64,000 bases of DNA from Haematococcus lacustris (GCA_030144725.1 JASKMD010000025.1:8362033-8426032), one strand, 5' to 3'; shown: positions 11,195-23,175, counted from the first letter of the stretch. Made by a program: numbers and translations. The notes: generated from the letters alone by a model not told the origin.

Positions 11195-12252
11195 CTACAG
11201 ATGGGGGTATTGAGCGCAGAGGTGCGGTGCCACAACTCCCGGACTGCGACCGGCCCCATGCGTTAGGCCGGTTAAGAGCCAGGATCAAAAGCCATGTGCT
11301 GTGTGCGGCCATCTTAGGGATCTGAACAACAACCGTCAACGCATGGCCAGGATAGGCATGGGGGACATGGCAACATATTCATGCAAAACCGGTGGTTGTT
11401 TGTGTTGATTGCGTCGCTTGTGCGTTGCTTGTTGAGAGGCAGCCATGCAATTGATGCGGTGTCCGTCCTGACATTTGGGACATGGCTGTGGGCGTTTTGT
11501 GCTGTTCAGGACCTTGGGCACCAATGTCAGCACATGTTGACTCTTGTACGGTGACATGCGCTTGCCATTAGCCGTCTGCTTACAACTTGCCCAGCCAGTG
11601 TCCTAATGGCATGGCGTGAAGGTAGGACTACAGCAAAGTGTCAGAACAATGATGAAGGAAATGCATGGACGGGTCACAGATACATGCATTCCGTAAGTCT
11701 CTCAGGGCTGCCTACCCTACATTGCATGCAAACACCTTGCAAGAACAAGACTCCTGCATCACAAACCAGCAGGCGCATTATGCCCTTGCATCCACAGCGC
11801 GAGCAAAGCCAACAGATGACCAAATCCTTCTGCAGTGACACGATAACATCAGTCATGAAGGTCACGTTTGAACTCAAAACCATGGCATGGCAACGACAAC
11901 AGCATGGTGCCATCATGCACAAGTAGTGCACCACTTACAGATGACGATGATGGTGGCCATGCAGACATTGCACACCCTCTTGGACTAACATGAGCTCATC
12001 ATGCACCGCCAACAGAGCTGGTCAGCAGTCCGAGCTCATGCCTACCAGTAACATGCATGCCAACATGCAGGAGCACATCACTCTGCAGCTGCCATAGTCA
12101 TTGCTGCAGTGTACAAGGCTAGAGATGCATCCGCTGTACGCGAGGCACCTAGTGGAATGGAGATGACTGGTAAGGGCGTGAATGATGATTTGCTAGGCAG
12201 ATTATTTGCTCTAATCCTATTGCCCGCTAACATGGCTGATCAATAAACCAGC
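11195..12252. other. Intergenic, nothing recognised
   Basis: Lower-GC unique sequence between two minus-strand genes. No convincing exon, RNA gene or mobile element was seen; it should hold the promoter of the membrane-protein gene and the 3' UTR of the RhoGAP-like gene. Confidence 0.5.
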
Positions 12253-13780
12253 TCAAGAAGACAAGGCACTGAAACTGCGGCTCAAGCGGCTAAGGAGGTT
12301 GCTGGCAGCACCGGCCCGCGGCTGTGCCTTGGTGCGAATGCCTACCCTGTTCCAAGCGGCTAGCAGCCCTGCCATCTCTGTACCAGTGGCCTTGAGGGTA
12401 TGCTGAGCTGGGGCAGGCGCCAAGGCTGTTGGAAGGGCGTCGACAACAGATTGCTTGCACGTGAGACGCTGGTCAGGGCCAGTATCCACATGCACAAAGC
12501 ACACCACCTCTTCCTTTTCATTGGCCAATTCATGAGGTAGGGTGGGCGGCGCCAGGCTTGTGGTTGCTGTTGTTGTGGTGCCGGGACTGCTCTTGTGGTC
12601 AGCTGCCAGGGCGCATGGCGAATGCTGAGCATGGTACACGCTGTGCTCTGCAAGCTGCTCTGCGTCGTCTTGGAACAGCAGAGGTGAGACGGTCTGGTTT
12701 AGCAGCTGAGATAGGACGCATTGGAAGCCTGGGGCATCAAGATTCGAATCTCCCGCGCAGCTGTTGTCTCCGACTGGGCACTGCGAAGAGCTGCTGGGCT
12801 GCAGGCAGTCTTCTTGTGCGTTGTGCGCAGGACCCAGCACAGCGCAGCCAGGCCCGGCCATGCAAGCACTGCTGCATAGATCAGGGCTGAGCACTTGGGC
12901 CCTGCTGACACATCTGAACACTGGTGCCTCGGCATCAGTTGTTTTCAATGAGTTTGTAATGCCGTGGCTTGTGTTGGGTCCAGCGCTGCACGTTGCAGCA
13001 GCCGCCTTCATGGCCTTGGGCAAAGCTACGCCCAGGGACGCACTGAGGATGTCGATTGCATTGACGACAAGGGCGGTGACAGCAGCAGGGCCTCTTCCGC
13101 ACTCATCGCCTAGAAGTGCAAGCAGCGCGCACACGTCATCGCTTCCAGAGCGCAAGCAGCGAACGCTAGAGTGCCGTGGCTTACCGCAGCAAGCCTCGGG
13201 AAGCAGCAGCGGAGCGAAGCGGACGGCCATCGCAGAAAGGTGCGCCTGGGAGTGCCGCAGGGACCACTGTTGCAGTAGCGCTAAGAGGATACTGATGTTC
13301 AGCCGTTCAGCTCCAACCTGCGCCAATCATAAATCTTATGAGTGCGAGTGTTCGCTAGGGGTGACCTTCGCCTGCGGTGCGAGCACTCACGTTGGCAACC
13401 GCCGCACTGAGCTCTTCAACGCTGAGCCCACCGTCTAGGATGCTGCGCTGTATCCCGTTTGGAATGAGAGCTGGGCGATTCGCGAGGTGAATAAGCAGAG
13501 CGGTCGCCAAAGCATGGCCAGTTGGTGAAGAGGACTCGGCTCGCCCTGCCCAGAGCGGCTCCGAAATGTGGTGCGTTAAACTGCGTAGTACATGTATCAG
13601 CAGGTTGTCTGCAATGTCTTGCATTTGAGCTGGGCAAGGCATAGACTGACTATGCTGGCAGCGCTCTGCACTTTGCAGAAGTCGGCTGGTCGCAACTGCC
13701 ACATCACACTCAACACGGGAAAGGTTGAGCTTCAACCTTGTCCCCGCACATTCTATCGCTACCGCACAAAGCCAAAGCAT
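12253..13780 (-). CDS. Protein with OCRL/INPP5B-like RhoGAP fold
   Basis: Two exons, 13391-13780 and 12253-13317, flank a 73-bp intron with GTGAGT donor, AG acceptor and phase 0. The join restores a continuous helical domain: ALATALLIHLANRPALIP, then LSVEELSAAVAN joined to VGAERLNISILLALLQQW, then LSAMAVRFAPLLLP. The order and spacing resemble the RhoGAP-like domain of type II inositol polyphosphate 5-phosphatases, where AEALLLFLESLPE and IFGSVLLR occupy the same places. No catalytic arginine finger is evident, as in OCRL. The remaining ~290 residues are Cys-, Ser- and Ala-rich without a recognised domain and end SRSFSALSS. Length is about 484 residues from the ATG at 13780; an in-frame TAG lies just upstream, but that TAG could also be an acceptor, so a 5' exon is possible. 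The function (small-GTPase or phosphoinositide linked) is inferred only from the fold. Confidence 0.5.
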
Positions 13781-14290
13781 CGTCCGTAGCTATGAGACGC
13801 TCTCCGAGGACCTGGGCGTCCGTATCCATAAGCTTAGTGGCATACTGGAGCCTTAACGATGCAAAGGCAGGCGAGTTCTCAGCAGCTTCTTTCTGAGCAA
13901 CACAACCAGATAATACACACGGTTAAAAATCGGACCATTCTCAGATTCGGTACATCAGTAAAAGTCAGAAAGTTTGAAGCCCCAACCGCCAGCTCCGCCA
14001 GGCCGCAGCCGCACCCAGCCACAACTAGCCGTTCACAGCACGTTGCGGGGCAGCCAAAGCGCTGGCTCCCTGCGCCCGCCCCCACCCCAACGCTGAACGC
14101 TCCTCAACTCGCAATGCAGCCAGGTAACCCACGCCGAGAGCGGGCGCAGGCCATAACATAAAGTTCAGCACGAGCGGTGCTGCCCCGCAGCCAGCCTAGC
14201 CTATGCGAAGGCGAAGCCGCCCTGGTCTGCCTGCTCCCATGCGTGCATCTCAACGTGCAACCCACGACCAGCCGGAGCTCTAGGACCGCC
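13781..14290. other. Upstream region of RhoGAP-like gene
   Basis: No gene called. A minus-strand ATG at 13827-13829 starts a short frame that could be a first exon of the RhoGAP-like gene. After about 14160 the sequence turns into the low-complexity edge of the LINE-B/minisatellite block. Confidence 0.35.
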
Positions 14291-14582
14291 GCATCCCAGC
14301 CCTGCCCCACCCCCTCCCAGCATTGCGTTGCCCCTCCCCTCCCCTCCCCTCCCAGCCCTGCCCCACCCCCTCCCATCCCTGCCCCACCCCCTCCCAGCCT
14401 TGCGTTGACCCTCCCCTCCCTGCCCAGCCCTGCCCCACCCCATCCCAGCCCTGCCCCACCCCATCCCAGCCTTGCGTTGCCTCTCCCCTCCCTGCCCAGC
14501 CCTGCCCCACCCCCTCCCAGCCCTGCCCCACCCCCTCCCAGCCTTGCGCTGCCCCTCCCTGCCCTGCCCTGCCCCGCCCTGC
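14291..14582. repeat. 21-bp C-rich minisatellite beside assembly gap
   Basis: Irregular tandem copies of CAGCCCTGCCCCACCCCCTCC, some with a CTTGCGTTG insert, run directly into the N gap. The repeat probably continues into it. Confidence 0.85.
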
Positions 14583-15082
14583 NNNNNNNNNNNNNNNNNN
14601 NNNNNNNNNNNNNNNNNNNNNNNNNNNNNNNNNNNNNNNNNNNNNNNNNNNNNNNNNNNNNNNNNNNNNNNNNNNNNNNNNNNNNNNNNNNNNNNNNNNN
14701 NNNNNNNNNNNNNNNNNNNNNNNNNNNNNNNNNNNNNNNNNNNNNNNNNNNNNNNNNNNNNNNNNNNNNNNNNNNNNNNNNNNNNNNNNNNNNNNNNNNN
14801 NNNNNNNNNNNNNNNNNNNNNNNNNNNNNNNNNNNNNNNNNNNNNNNNNNNNNNNNNNNNNNNNNNNNNNNNNNNNNNNNNNNNNNNNNNNNNNNNNNNN
14901 NNNNNNNNNNNNNNNNNNNNNNNNNNNNNNNNNNNNNNNNNNNNNNNNNNNNNNNNNNNNNNNNNNNNNNNNNNNNNNNNNNNNNNNNNNNNNNNNNNNN
15001 NNNNNNNNNNNNNNNNNNNNNNNNNNNNNNNNNNNNNNNNNNNNNNNNNNNNNNNNNNNNNNNNNNNNNNNNNNNNNNNNNN
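14583..15082. other. Assembly gap (500 N)
   Basis: Exactly 500 N, probably a placeholder of unknown true length. Protein predictions with X runs across it have no meaning. Confidence 0.99.
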
Positions 15083-15747
15083 TGCCAACGCTCGCTGAAG
15101 TGGGTGAGGTCTCTCTTTGAGGGGTGCAGATGGCGCCACGGGTCCACCAGACCCCGCTCACCCACCAGCTGCCGCAGCTGCTCCGCCCCCTGGCCCCGGC
15201 TGCCCACCCAGGCGTCCCCATGCTGCGAGCCCTGCGGGATGCCCACTCTGTCCACTGGGGTAAGGATGCAGTTGAAGTCGCCCCCCATGAGGAGGAGGCG
15301 GCGGTCGGCGGCTGGCGGGAGGCAAGCGGGGAGGCACTCTGCGTAGAACGCTGGCCGCTCTGCCTGCTGCGCCGGGGCGTACACGCACACTAGGGACACT
15401 GGCCTGCCTGCGAGCTCCCCGTCTACCCGCAGCACCCGCCCCTGGGCTCCCTCTGCCTGCAGTTGCACCTAGGTGCACCCTTGGAGGATGGTGGAGGGCT
15501 TCACCAATACCGGGCAGCCTTGGGAGCTGCCGGTGCCAGGAGTGTAAAACCACTGCCCCCGCCAGGCGGGCTTGGCCCCCGAGTGGGCTTTTGCCCACTG
15601 CCACACGCTCTCCGCCAACGGGAAAACCACTTGCGCCGGGCTGTCAGCGGCCCAGTCAAGCAGGGCCTGCAGTTTGTGCGGCTGGGCAAGGCCCTGCACG
15701 TTGAGGGTGACTGCCATGAAGCTGGCGGCCACACCTGGGCGCTGCAT
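15083..15747 (-). pseudogene. LINE-B ORF2 endonuclease domain, broken and truncated
   Basis: Apurinic-like (EEP) endonuclease domain of a non-LTR retrotransposon, which nicks target DNA for target-primed reverse transcription. The minus strand reads MAVTLNVQGLAQPHKLQALL, later VSLVCVYAPAQQAERPAFY, LLLMGGDFNCILTPVDRVG and LVDPWRHLHPSKRDLTHFSERW; GDFN is the catalytic core motif. An in-frame TAG lies near 15470 between the GCPVLVKPSTILQGCT and VQLQAEGAQGR parts. The reverse transcriptase that should follow falls in the N gap, so it is unknown whether it exists. Confidence 0.8.
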
Positions 15748-16880
15748 GGCTAGTCCTGGCGCGCCCCCGCGCGGGCTATGCGTGTGTGGAGGAGGGTGGG
15801 TGGGTTAGGAAGGGGAGGCGGACCTGGCAAAGGGGGTGGGCCGGGGATAGGGGCTGGAGTGGCCTCAATGCAGGCCAACTTGGCCCTCGGGCGGCGCAGG
15901 CGGACCCGAGGCTCACGCGAATAGATGGCCAGCGGGGGCCGCAGGGGCAGAGGACCGAGCTGCTCGACCTCTTCCCCAGCGTGCCCTGCCTGCTCCGGCT
16001 GCTGCCGCTTAGCCACCCTGGGCCTGCCCTCCCGGGGCCCTGCTGCCCTCTTGCTGGTGCCCTGCACGCTGTGCCTCCCACTCCTTAGAAATGGAACCGG
16101 AAGAAGGGATGCCAAACCGGCGCCGGCGAGGCCCCCCTCTGGCTGGCTGGGTAGCTGGCTGCGAGCTGACTCGCCTCGACCTACACTGGGCCTCCCGCTG
16201 CCTCTCTTCCCGCACAGCCCTCCTGTCATCCGGGGAGGGGCGCGGAGGGGCCCTCGCGGCGGTGTCAAGCCAGCGGGGAGGCTGACTACCCTGCAGCTCA
16301 CCGGACCCATCCCGCACTGAGCCGAACCGGCTGCCCAGGCCGGTGGAGGGACAAAGCTCCTGGGCTGGGAGAAGGGCAACTGCACCAGGCTCCGTGGCAT
16401 CTCTCAGCTTACGGGCAGCAAGCTTGCCCTTGGAGGCCAGCACCGCGCCCTCAAAGAGGGCTTTACCCAGCAACCCCAAGTGCCCCAGGGAGCGCGGAGA
16501 GGCTGATGGGGGAATACCGGCAAGGGAGCCAGTGGCAACAGACTCCTCACGAGGCCCGGGATGGACAGTGGGAAGATAAACAAGGGGGGGAGGGGCGGCC
16601 CAAGGGGGGCTGAGAGGGCCAGAGGGCAGAGGGGTGGGAAGAGGGGTGTGTGGGATAGCGCGCAGCGGGGCGGGACAGAGCAAGGCGCATGCGCCCGAGC
16701 CACGAAGGCCCCCACGGCGCTGGGCTGGGAAGAGGGTAGTGGGCAAGGGGCAAGTTTGTGAAGAGGGTAGTGGGCAAGGGGCAAGGGGAAGAGGGTAGTG
16801 GGCAAGGGGCAAGGGGCAAGGGGCAAGTTTGTGAAGAGGGTAGTGGGCAAGGGACGGGGAAGGCGTGGGCGATCCAAAAC
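15748..16880 (-). mobile_element. LINE-B 5' region / ORF1-like fragment
   Basis: Pro- and Arg-rich frames with shifts precede the endonuclease on the same strand. They include GSQPPRWLDTAARAPPRPSP, a motif that recurs in the C-terminal half of LINE-A and LINE-C. The 5' end (about 16735-16865) has short tandem copies of GAAGAGGGTAGTGGGCAAGG. No intact ORF1 or zinc knuckle was found. Confidence 0.5.
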
Positions 16881-16892
16881 CATCGGAGAAGG

Positions 16893-17231
16893 CACGGCCC
16901 CAGCCCCAGCCCCAGCCCCAGCCCCAGCCCCAGCCCCAGCCCCAGCCCCAGCCCCAGCCCCAGCCCCAGCCCCGGCCCCAGCCCCAGCCCCAGCCCCAAC
17001 CCCAGCCCCAGCCCCAGCCCCAGCCCCAGCCCCAGCCCCAGCCCCAGCCCCAGCCCCAGCCCCAGCCCCAGCCCCAGCCCCAGCCCCAGCCCCAGCCCCA
17101 GCCCCAGCCCCAGCCCCAGCCCCAGCCCCAGCCCCAGCCCCAGCCCCAGCCCCAGCCGCAGCCCCAGCCCCAGCCCCAGCCCCAGCCCCAGCCCCAGCCC
17201 CAGCCCCAGCCCCAGCCCCAGCCCCAGCCCC
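16893..17231. repeat. (CAGCCC)n tract at LINE-C 3' end
   Basis: About 56 hexamers with few variants, placed exactly where the minus-strand LINE-C 3' UTR ends. In element orientation it is a (GGGGCT)n tail, as many LINEs end in short simple repeats. LINE-B starts right after it. Confidence 0.9.
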
Positions 17232-18566
17232 CACACGAGCCTAAGCCCCGCCCCTCAATCTTAAACCTAGAACCCTACCCCCGACGCTCAAACCAAGACC
17301 ACCTAAGCCCCCGGTACCCTGACACCCAGACATCCCCCCGAAGCCTAGCCCACCCCACCCACCGAACGCCCTAAGCCCCCACCAGCAACCCTGAAGCTCA
17401 GGCTGGCTCGACGGGGAAGGGGACGGGCCACTGCAAGGAGAGGCGAACCACTAGCTCTCCCCCCCCCTGCGACCTGCCCTCCCCATGCCTAGGCCTCCCT
17501 GCTGCCCTCTCCTCCTCCACTCCTCCTGCCCCAACCCTCCCCTCTGCCCCCTCCTGCCCTCCCCTCCGCTCCCTCCTGGGCTGCTTGGCAAACCAGCCCC
17601 CCGACGCCTCGGGCCACAGCTGGTCGAAGTGGGCAGCGTCCAGCTCCGGGTCCTTTCCCTTGAACCAGGTGGAGGGCACAGCGCCGCAGAGGCCCACGCG
17701 GATGTCCCTCCCCACCCGATGCCAGTCCCGCTTGACGGCCGTGGTGAGGGTGGAGATGACCTCCTCCACTACCCGCCTCGCCACCTGTTGTGGCTGCAGG
17801 GCTGTAGCGGCTCCTGAGCTGCGGAGGCGCCACACTGCGCCCAGGTAGGCAACGCGCAGCCGCAGCCACAGCAGGCTGTCAGGGGGCTGGAAGGGGGGGC
17901 CCTAGCCGCGGGTGGGGCGCCCACTGAGGAGCAGCATGGCGTCGCCTGAGGGGGGGCGGGTGCCTGTGAGGCGGCCGTACACGTCCAGCACCCACTCCCA
18001 GGTTGGGACCACGGCGGGGCGGGTCAGGAAGGCGTGGGTGAGGGTCTCCAAGTGCCCCGGCTGGCAGAAGCGGCAGGAGGGAGAGCCCGGGGCAGCCGCC
18101 CCCTTGAGGATGTGACCCTACAAGGCCCCGACCATGAGGCTGGCTTGAAGCACCCGCCAGGCCACGATGACGTGCTCCCGACGGAGGGTGGGGTCTAGCA
18201 GCTCCTTCCACACCTTCGCACACGGCTGGCCCGCATGAAGACCCACAGCCAGCTGGTCCACGGTGTCGGCCCGGGAAGCGGGCTGAGCAACTGGCTGCCT
18301 GCCCCCACGCCGCTGCAGGACCTCCAGCTGCCGCCCAGCCTGCTAAACCGCCCTGTCCTGCGGCGAGGGATGCGGGTGCGCCCTGGCGGAGGTGTCAAGC
18401 CAGCGAGGCGGTTGGCTGCCCTGCACCTCCTCGGGGAGCCGCTCCTCCACATCCCTGCCCTGCTGTTCCCGCTCCCCCGCTGCCCCCTGGCCTGCCACCT
18501 GCTGCGCGCTGGCCTCCCACATGAGCTCCAGCTCCCTCAGGGCCCCATCAGCCACCGCTGCCACCT
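17232..18566 (-). pseudogene. LINE-C 3' part: zf-RVT domain and 3' UTR, with stops
   Basis: Closely matches LINE-A (49438-52210) in reverse. It encodes the post-RT C-terminus, including CRFCQPGHLETLTHAF (zf-RVT Cys/His motif), the WRLRSSGAATALQPQQ helix and a stop at about 17398, then a 3' UTR alike in both copies. In-frame stops near 18118 and 17900 break it. The 5' continuation lies at 22517-22729, beyond an inserted transposon, with the LINE sequence resuming after a 2-bp duplication. Confidence 0.85.
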
Positions 18567-21500
18567 CACTCCTACAAATTAATCCCTGCGTCCGTCCCTG
18601 CGTGTTGACCGACCTTGTCGGATCGGGCTGAAATTTTGACAGATGGTAGTTTGCAGAATATAAAACATACTAGGGCAGTGGGCCCGTCCCACATCGGACG
18701 GCCAGCAGGCAACATATGTAGCCCGCATGCAGCCAAACAAAACGTCCAAGTCCACTTGCAATGTGTGTATGAATGATGTTCGCATGCTTGCATGATGTTC
18801 GCTTTGCATCCCTTGGCATCTGAAAAATGTGTGTGAGCATGCTGTCCAGTTATCACTTCTGCACTGTGCGATGTGTGTGGGTGCAGCAACAGTGTGTGGC
18901 AAGAGCAATTGCAGTTGCAGTCACAGTGGCAACAGCAGTGGTGCCAGCTCAGTGCCAAGTCAATGCAATTTGGCATGGCCTGTCACCAGCCCTCATCGTC
19001 GTCGGGGCCAAGTGGCAAGGCATAAAACACCCTAGTGTACACCACATTCTCAGTGTAAACTGCGGCAGCACAGAGAGGCAGCACAGACACCACATGCGAA
19101 TGATGCAACCCACTTGATGAAGCCAGTCAAGTAAGCCTACACGACCTGGTTCTTTACGGTATCCTGCTGCTTCAGTTCTTCCTTCAGCTTCTTCCCTTGT
19201 GGCAGTACAGGAGCCTTTCAACCCACTTTGTCACCAAACGCCCTTTAGGGAGCTTTCCTTGCGGGGGTTCAACCGTACACTCCTTGCGCTTCGTTGCCTT
19301 GTGTACTAAACGGGGTCGTTCTGCACCTTTCCACGTTTTTGTTTAAATGGATGGCATAGGCCTTGTTCACATGGCACCACACCTGTTGGACAGTCTTTTC
19401 AGCATTCCCAACTGTCCATGGCTGCATGGCAGTGTCTTAGCACAGATGCAACACACGATCTGTCTTTCATCTGTAGCTTCTGCTCGTACACCTCTTGTGT
19501 ACTCGTAACTTCATGCTGCCGCAATTTCCAGATCGGCTGCCGCAAGTTCCAGAGCTGCTGCCACTGCTGCCCATGCCGCCCTTGCTGCTCCTGCTGCTGC
19601 TGCCCCTGCTGCTGCCGCCCTACTGTTGCAAGTGCTGCTCATGCTGCTGCTGCCCCTTCTACTGCTGCTGCCCCTGCTGCTCCTGCCCCTATTGTTGCTG
19701 CCCCTGCTGCTGCTGCCCCTGCTGCTGCTGCCCCTGCTGCTGCTGCTCCTGCTGCTGCCGCCACAGCTGCCGCTGCTGCCGCTGCTGCCGCTGCCCCTTC
19801 TGCCCCTGCTGCCGCTGCTGCCGCTGCTGCTGCTGCTGCCCCTGCTACCCCTGCTGCTGCTGCCCCTGCGGCCCCTGCTGCCCTTGCTGCTGCTGCCCCT
19901 GCTGCTGCTGCCCCTTCTGCTGCTGCTGCTGCCCCTACTGCTGCTGCTGCTGCCCCTGCTCCCCCTGCTGCCCGTACTGCCCCTTCTGCTGCTGCTGCCC
20001 CTGCTGCCACTGCCGCCCCTGCTGCGACTACTGCCCCTGCTACTATCGCCGCTGCTGCCACTGATGCCGCTGCTGCCGCTGCTGCCCCTGCTGTTGCCGG
20101 CGCCGCTGCTGCCGCTGCTGCCGCCGCTTCTGCTGCCGCTGCTGCTGCTGCCCCTGTTGGTGCTGTCCCTGCTGCTGCTGCCCCTGCCCCTGCTGCTTCT
20201 GCTGCTGCTGCCGCTGCTGCCGCCCCTGCTGCTGCCGTCGCCGCTGCTGCCGCTGCTGCCCCTGCTGCTGCTGCCCCTACTGTTGCTGCCCCTGCTGCTG
20301 CCCCTGCTGCCCTTGCTGCTGCTGCCCCTGCTGTTGCTGCCCCTACTGCTGCTGCTGCTGCCCCTACTGCTGCTGCTGCTGCCCCTGCTGCTGCTGCCCC
20401 TGCTACTATCGCTGCTGCTGCCATTGTTGCCGCTGCTGCCCCTGCTGCTGCTGCCCCTGCTGCCCCTGCTGCCCCTGCCGCCGCCGCTGCTGCCGCTGCT
20501 GCCCCTGCTGCCCCTGCTGCCCCTGCCGCCGCTGCTGCTGCCGCTGCTGCCGCTGCTGCCGCTGCTGCCGCTGCTGCTGCTGCTGCCGCTGCTGCCGCTG
20601 CTACCGCTGCTGCCCCTGCTGCCCCTGTTGCCCCTGCTGCTGCTGCTGCCCCTGCTGCTGCTGCCCCTGCTGCCCCTGCCGCGCCTGCTGCCACTGCTGC
20701 CCCTGCTGCCACTACCGCCCCTGCTGCCCCTGCTGCGACTACTGCCCCTTCCACCGCTGCTGCCGCTGCTGCCGCTGCTGCCGCTGCCCCTTCTGCCCCT
20801 GCTGCTGCTGCCCCTCCTGCCCCTGCTGCTGCTGCTGCCCCTGCTGCTGCTGCCCCTACTGTTGCTGCCCCTGCTGCTGCCCCTGCTGCCCTTGCTGCTG
20901 CTGCCCCTGCTATTGCTGCCCCTACTGCTGCTGCTGCTGCCCCTACTGCTGCTGCTGCTGCTGCCCCTGCTGCTGCTGCCCCTGCTACTATCGCTGCTGC
21001 TGCCATTGTTGCCGCTGCTGCCCCTGCTGCTGCTGCCCCTGCTGCCCCTGCTGCCCCTGCCGCCGCTGCTGCTGCCGCTGCTGCCGCTGCTGCCGCTGCT
21101 GCCGCTGCTGCCGCTGCTGCTGCCCCTGCTGCCGCTGCTGCCGCTGCTGCTGCCGCTGCTGCCGCTGCTGCCGCTGCTGCCGCTGCTGCCGCTGCTGCCG
21201 CTGCTGCCGCTGCTGCCGCTGCTGCCGCTGCTGCCGCTGCTGCCGCTGCTGCCGCTGCTGCCGCTGCTGCCGCTGCTACCGCTGCTGCCCCTGCTGCCCC
21301 TGTTGCCCCTGCTGCTGCTGCTGCCCCTGCTGCTGCTGCCCCTGTTGCCCCTGCTGCCCCTGCTGCCCCTGCTGCGACTACTGCCCCTGCTACCGCTGCT
21401 GCCACTGCTGCCGCTGCTGCCACTGCTGCCCCTGCTGCCCCTGCTGCCGCTGCTGCTGCTGCCCCTGCTGCTGCTGCCCCTGCCCCTGCTGCTGCTGCCC

Positions 21501-22516
21501 CTGCTGCTGCTGCCCCTGCTGCTGCCACTGCTGCCCCTGCTGCTTGCCCTGCTGCTGCCCCCCTGCTGCTGCTGCTGCCCCCCTGCTGCTGCTGCTGCTG
21601 CCCCCCTACTGCTGCTGCTGCTGCCCCTGCTACCGCTGCTGCCGCTGCTGCCGCTGCTGCCGCTGCTGCCGCTGCCCCTGCTGCCCCTGCTGCCGCTGCT
21701 GCCGCTGCTGCTGTTGCCGCCGCTGCTGCTGCTGCCCCTGCTGCTGCTGCCCCTGCTGCTAGCCTGGCTGCTTTTCGAGGCTAGACACCTGCCATCAGGT
21801 GCATTGGGGACATGAGGCTCCGTCGCGCTGAAGCAGAGGCTGAATATGTTTTACCGTGTAGGCAGTGCGCAAGGTTGACATGCACGCCACGGCCAAGCGC
21901 CGCATCCGTGGACTGCGGCTGTCAGTTCAAAATGATGGACCAACCTGTGTCATGTTCATCTAGGGCCGGGGCTGTACTCCGCGGGGGTTCGGGGTCTTTG
22001 TTTGACTGAACTGTCGGTAGACGGGCCGGCCAGACCATTCAAAACGAAACATCGCGAGTAGACGCGCTGGCATCTACATTACCAGACCCACTACTCATCT
22101 CTATTTTTAAGGCCTCCAAAATTCAGAACGACTTTCGATCTTACTGCACAGTGAGTCGCGCTCGATTTCCTCGATGTACGATGCGGTGTTGAAGTTAGGA
22201 GAGGTCGCACGCAGAATCGCAGGCCATTCCGAGCACATTTTTCATCTTGACCCCCTATTTTTTTTTATGTAGATTTTTCAGAAAAAATATTTTTAAAAAA
22301 TCAAAGGCGGCTGCGCTGTGACCCTGTTGCTAGAGTGCAGGGATAAGTGCAGGGATAGGTTGCGGGCCACAACGCAACAGCTTTTGAATTTTTCCAAAGA
22401 AATTTCTTGGAAAATATGTTTTATTTTCTGAAAACTGCAATCTATCAAATTTTCAGCCCGATCGGACAAGGTCGGTAGAACGCAGGGACAAACGCAGGGA
22501 CTAAATTGTAGGAGTG
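18567..22516. mobile_element. 3.95-kb CACT-ended TIR transposon inserted in LINE-C
   Basis: Begins CACTCCTACAAATTAATCCC and ends in its inverse (GGGACTAAATTGTAGGAGTG); about 100 bp of each end are inverted repeats of each other. The flanks join as CCACCT...CTCCGG, and the empty site in LINE-A reads CCACCTCCGG, giving a 2-bp CT duplication. The right ~270 bp are like the 345-bp MITEs at 39569 and 45879, which look like deletion derivatives. No transposase was found inside; the cargo is a long GCN repeat and about 0.85 kb of unique sequence. A CACTA (EnSpm)-like class is suggested by the termini. Confidence 0.8.
19560..21762. repeat. 2.2-kb degenerate GCN/CTG trinucleotide repeat
   Basis: Mostly CTGCTGCCC, CTGCCG and CTGCTG units, open in several frames on both strands (poly-Ala, poly-Leu/Pro, poly-Cys). 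No domain appears at either end. Internal blocks of several hundred bp are repeated (for example around 20270-20700 and 20860-21350), showing segmental duplication. Confidence 0.9.
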
Positions 22517-22729
22517 CTCCGGTTCGCCCGCTGCCCGGGGGGGGCGCACACCCCACAGCGCTGGCCACAGGCCCCCACTGGGTTGGTAGAGGGGGTCGGC
22601 ACTGACGCGCTGGAGCTGGTGGAGGCGCACCCTGGCAAGCTTGACCGAGAAGTCCAGCAGGGTGGTGGTGCCCATGCCCCATACCTGAGGGTCCAGCTGC
22701 AGGTGAGCCCAGGGGCCCAAGAGCCACTC
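22517..22729 (-). pseudogene. LINE-C 5' fragment
   Basis: Continues LINE-C leftward of the CACT transposon in element order: EWLLGPWAHLQLDPQVWGMG through RVSADPLYQP to RAAGEPE. The 5' end at about 22729 fuses to the gypsy-1 chromodomain, so this is a 5'-truncated insertion. Confidence 0.85.
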
Positions 22730-23175
22730 TCTGCTCTTGGGCCGGCCCTTGCCCCGGTTGCGGCCTTTGAGCTTCACAACCCTGTGAGCCAGCAGCTTCT
22801 CAACCTCATAGACAGGTTCTCCTTCTAGCCACTGCACAGGAGGCGGTGCCGCTAAGTTAGGCGTTTGGTTCCCACAGTAGGGCTTGACTAGTGACACATG
22901 GAACACGTTGTGCATGCGGTTCCAGCTAGGAGGCAGATGCAGTTGTACTGCCACCTTGCCAATCATCCGCAGCACTGTGAAGGGCCCCACATAGCGTGGT
23001 TTCAGTTTTCGCACTCCTTGCTCATTTTGGTTGTTTCTCATGTTGACAGTACTGAGCAACACCTGTGCACCCGGGTGATACGAGACTTCACGTCGCTTGC
23101 CATCGACCAATGCTTTCATCCGCTGCTGAGCCACTCGCTAGCATTGTTTGGCTTTCCGCACAGCCTTTTCGATAC
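22730..23175 (-). pseudogene. Gypsy-1 integrase C-terminus and chromodomain start
   Basis: Minus strand reads RIEKAVRKAKQC, a stop, then AQQRMKALVDGKRREVSYHP, LKPRYVGPFTVLRMIGKVAV, MHNVFHVSLVKPY and VYEVEKLLAHRVVKLKG. This is the integrase C-terminal GPY-type module and the first strand of a chromodomain, cut by LINE-C. The preceding codons match the end of the gypsy-1 piece at 40801, giving EFVED then PHRIEKAV. It is a broken part of one Ty3/gypsy chromovirus. Confidence 0.85.

Noticed and set aside
14104..15468. Frames with long X runs
   Set aside because: Translated assembly gap; only the endonuclease part to the right of 15083 is meaningful.
19418..21784. 788-codon poly-Ala frame and the opposite-strand poly-Ala/Gly frame
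   Set aside because: Pure by-products of the GCN repeat, open in several frames on both strands, with no flanking domain and lying inside a transposon.
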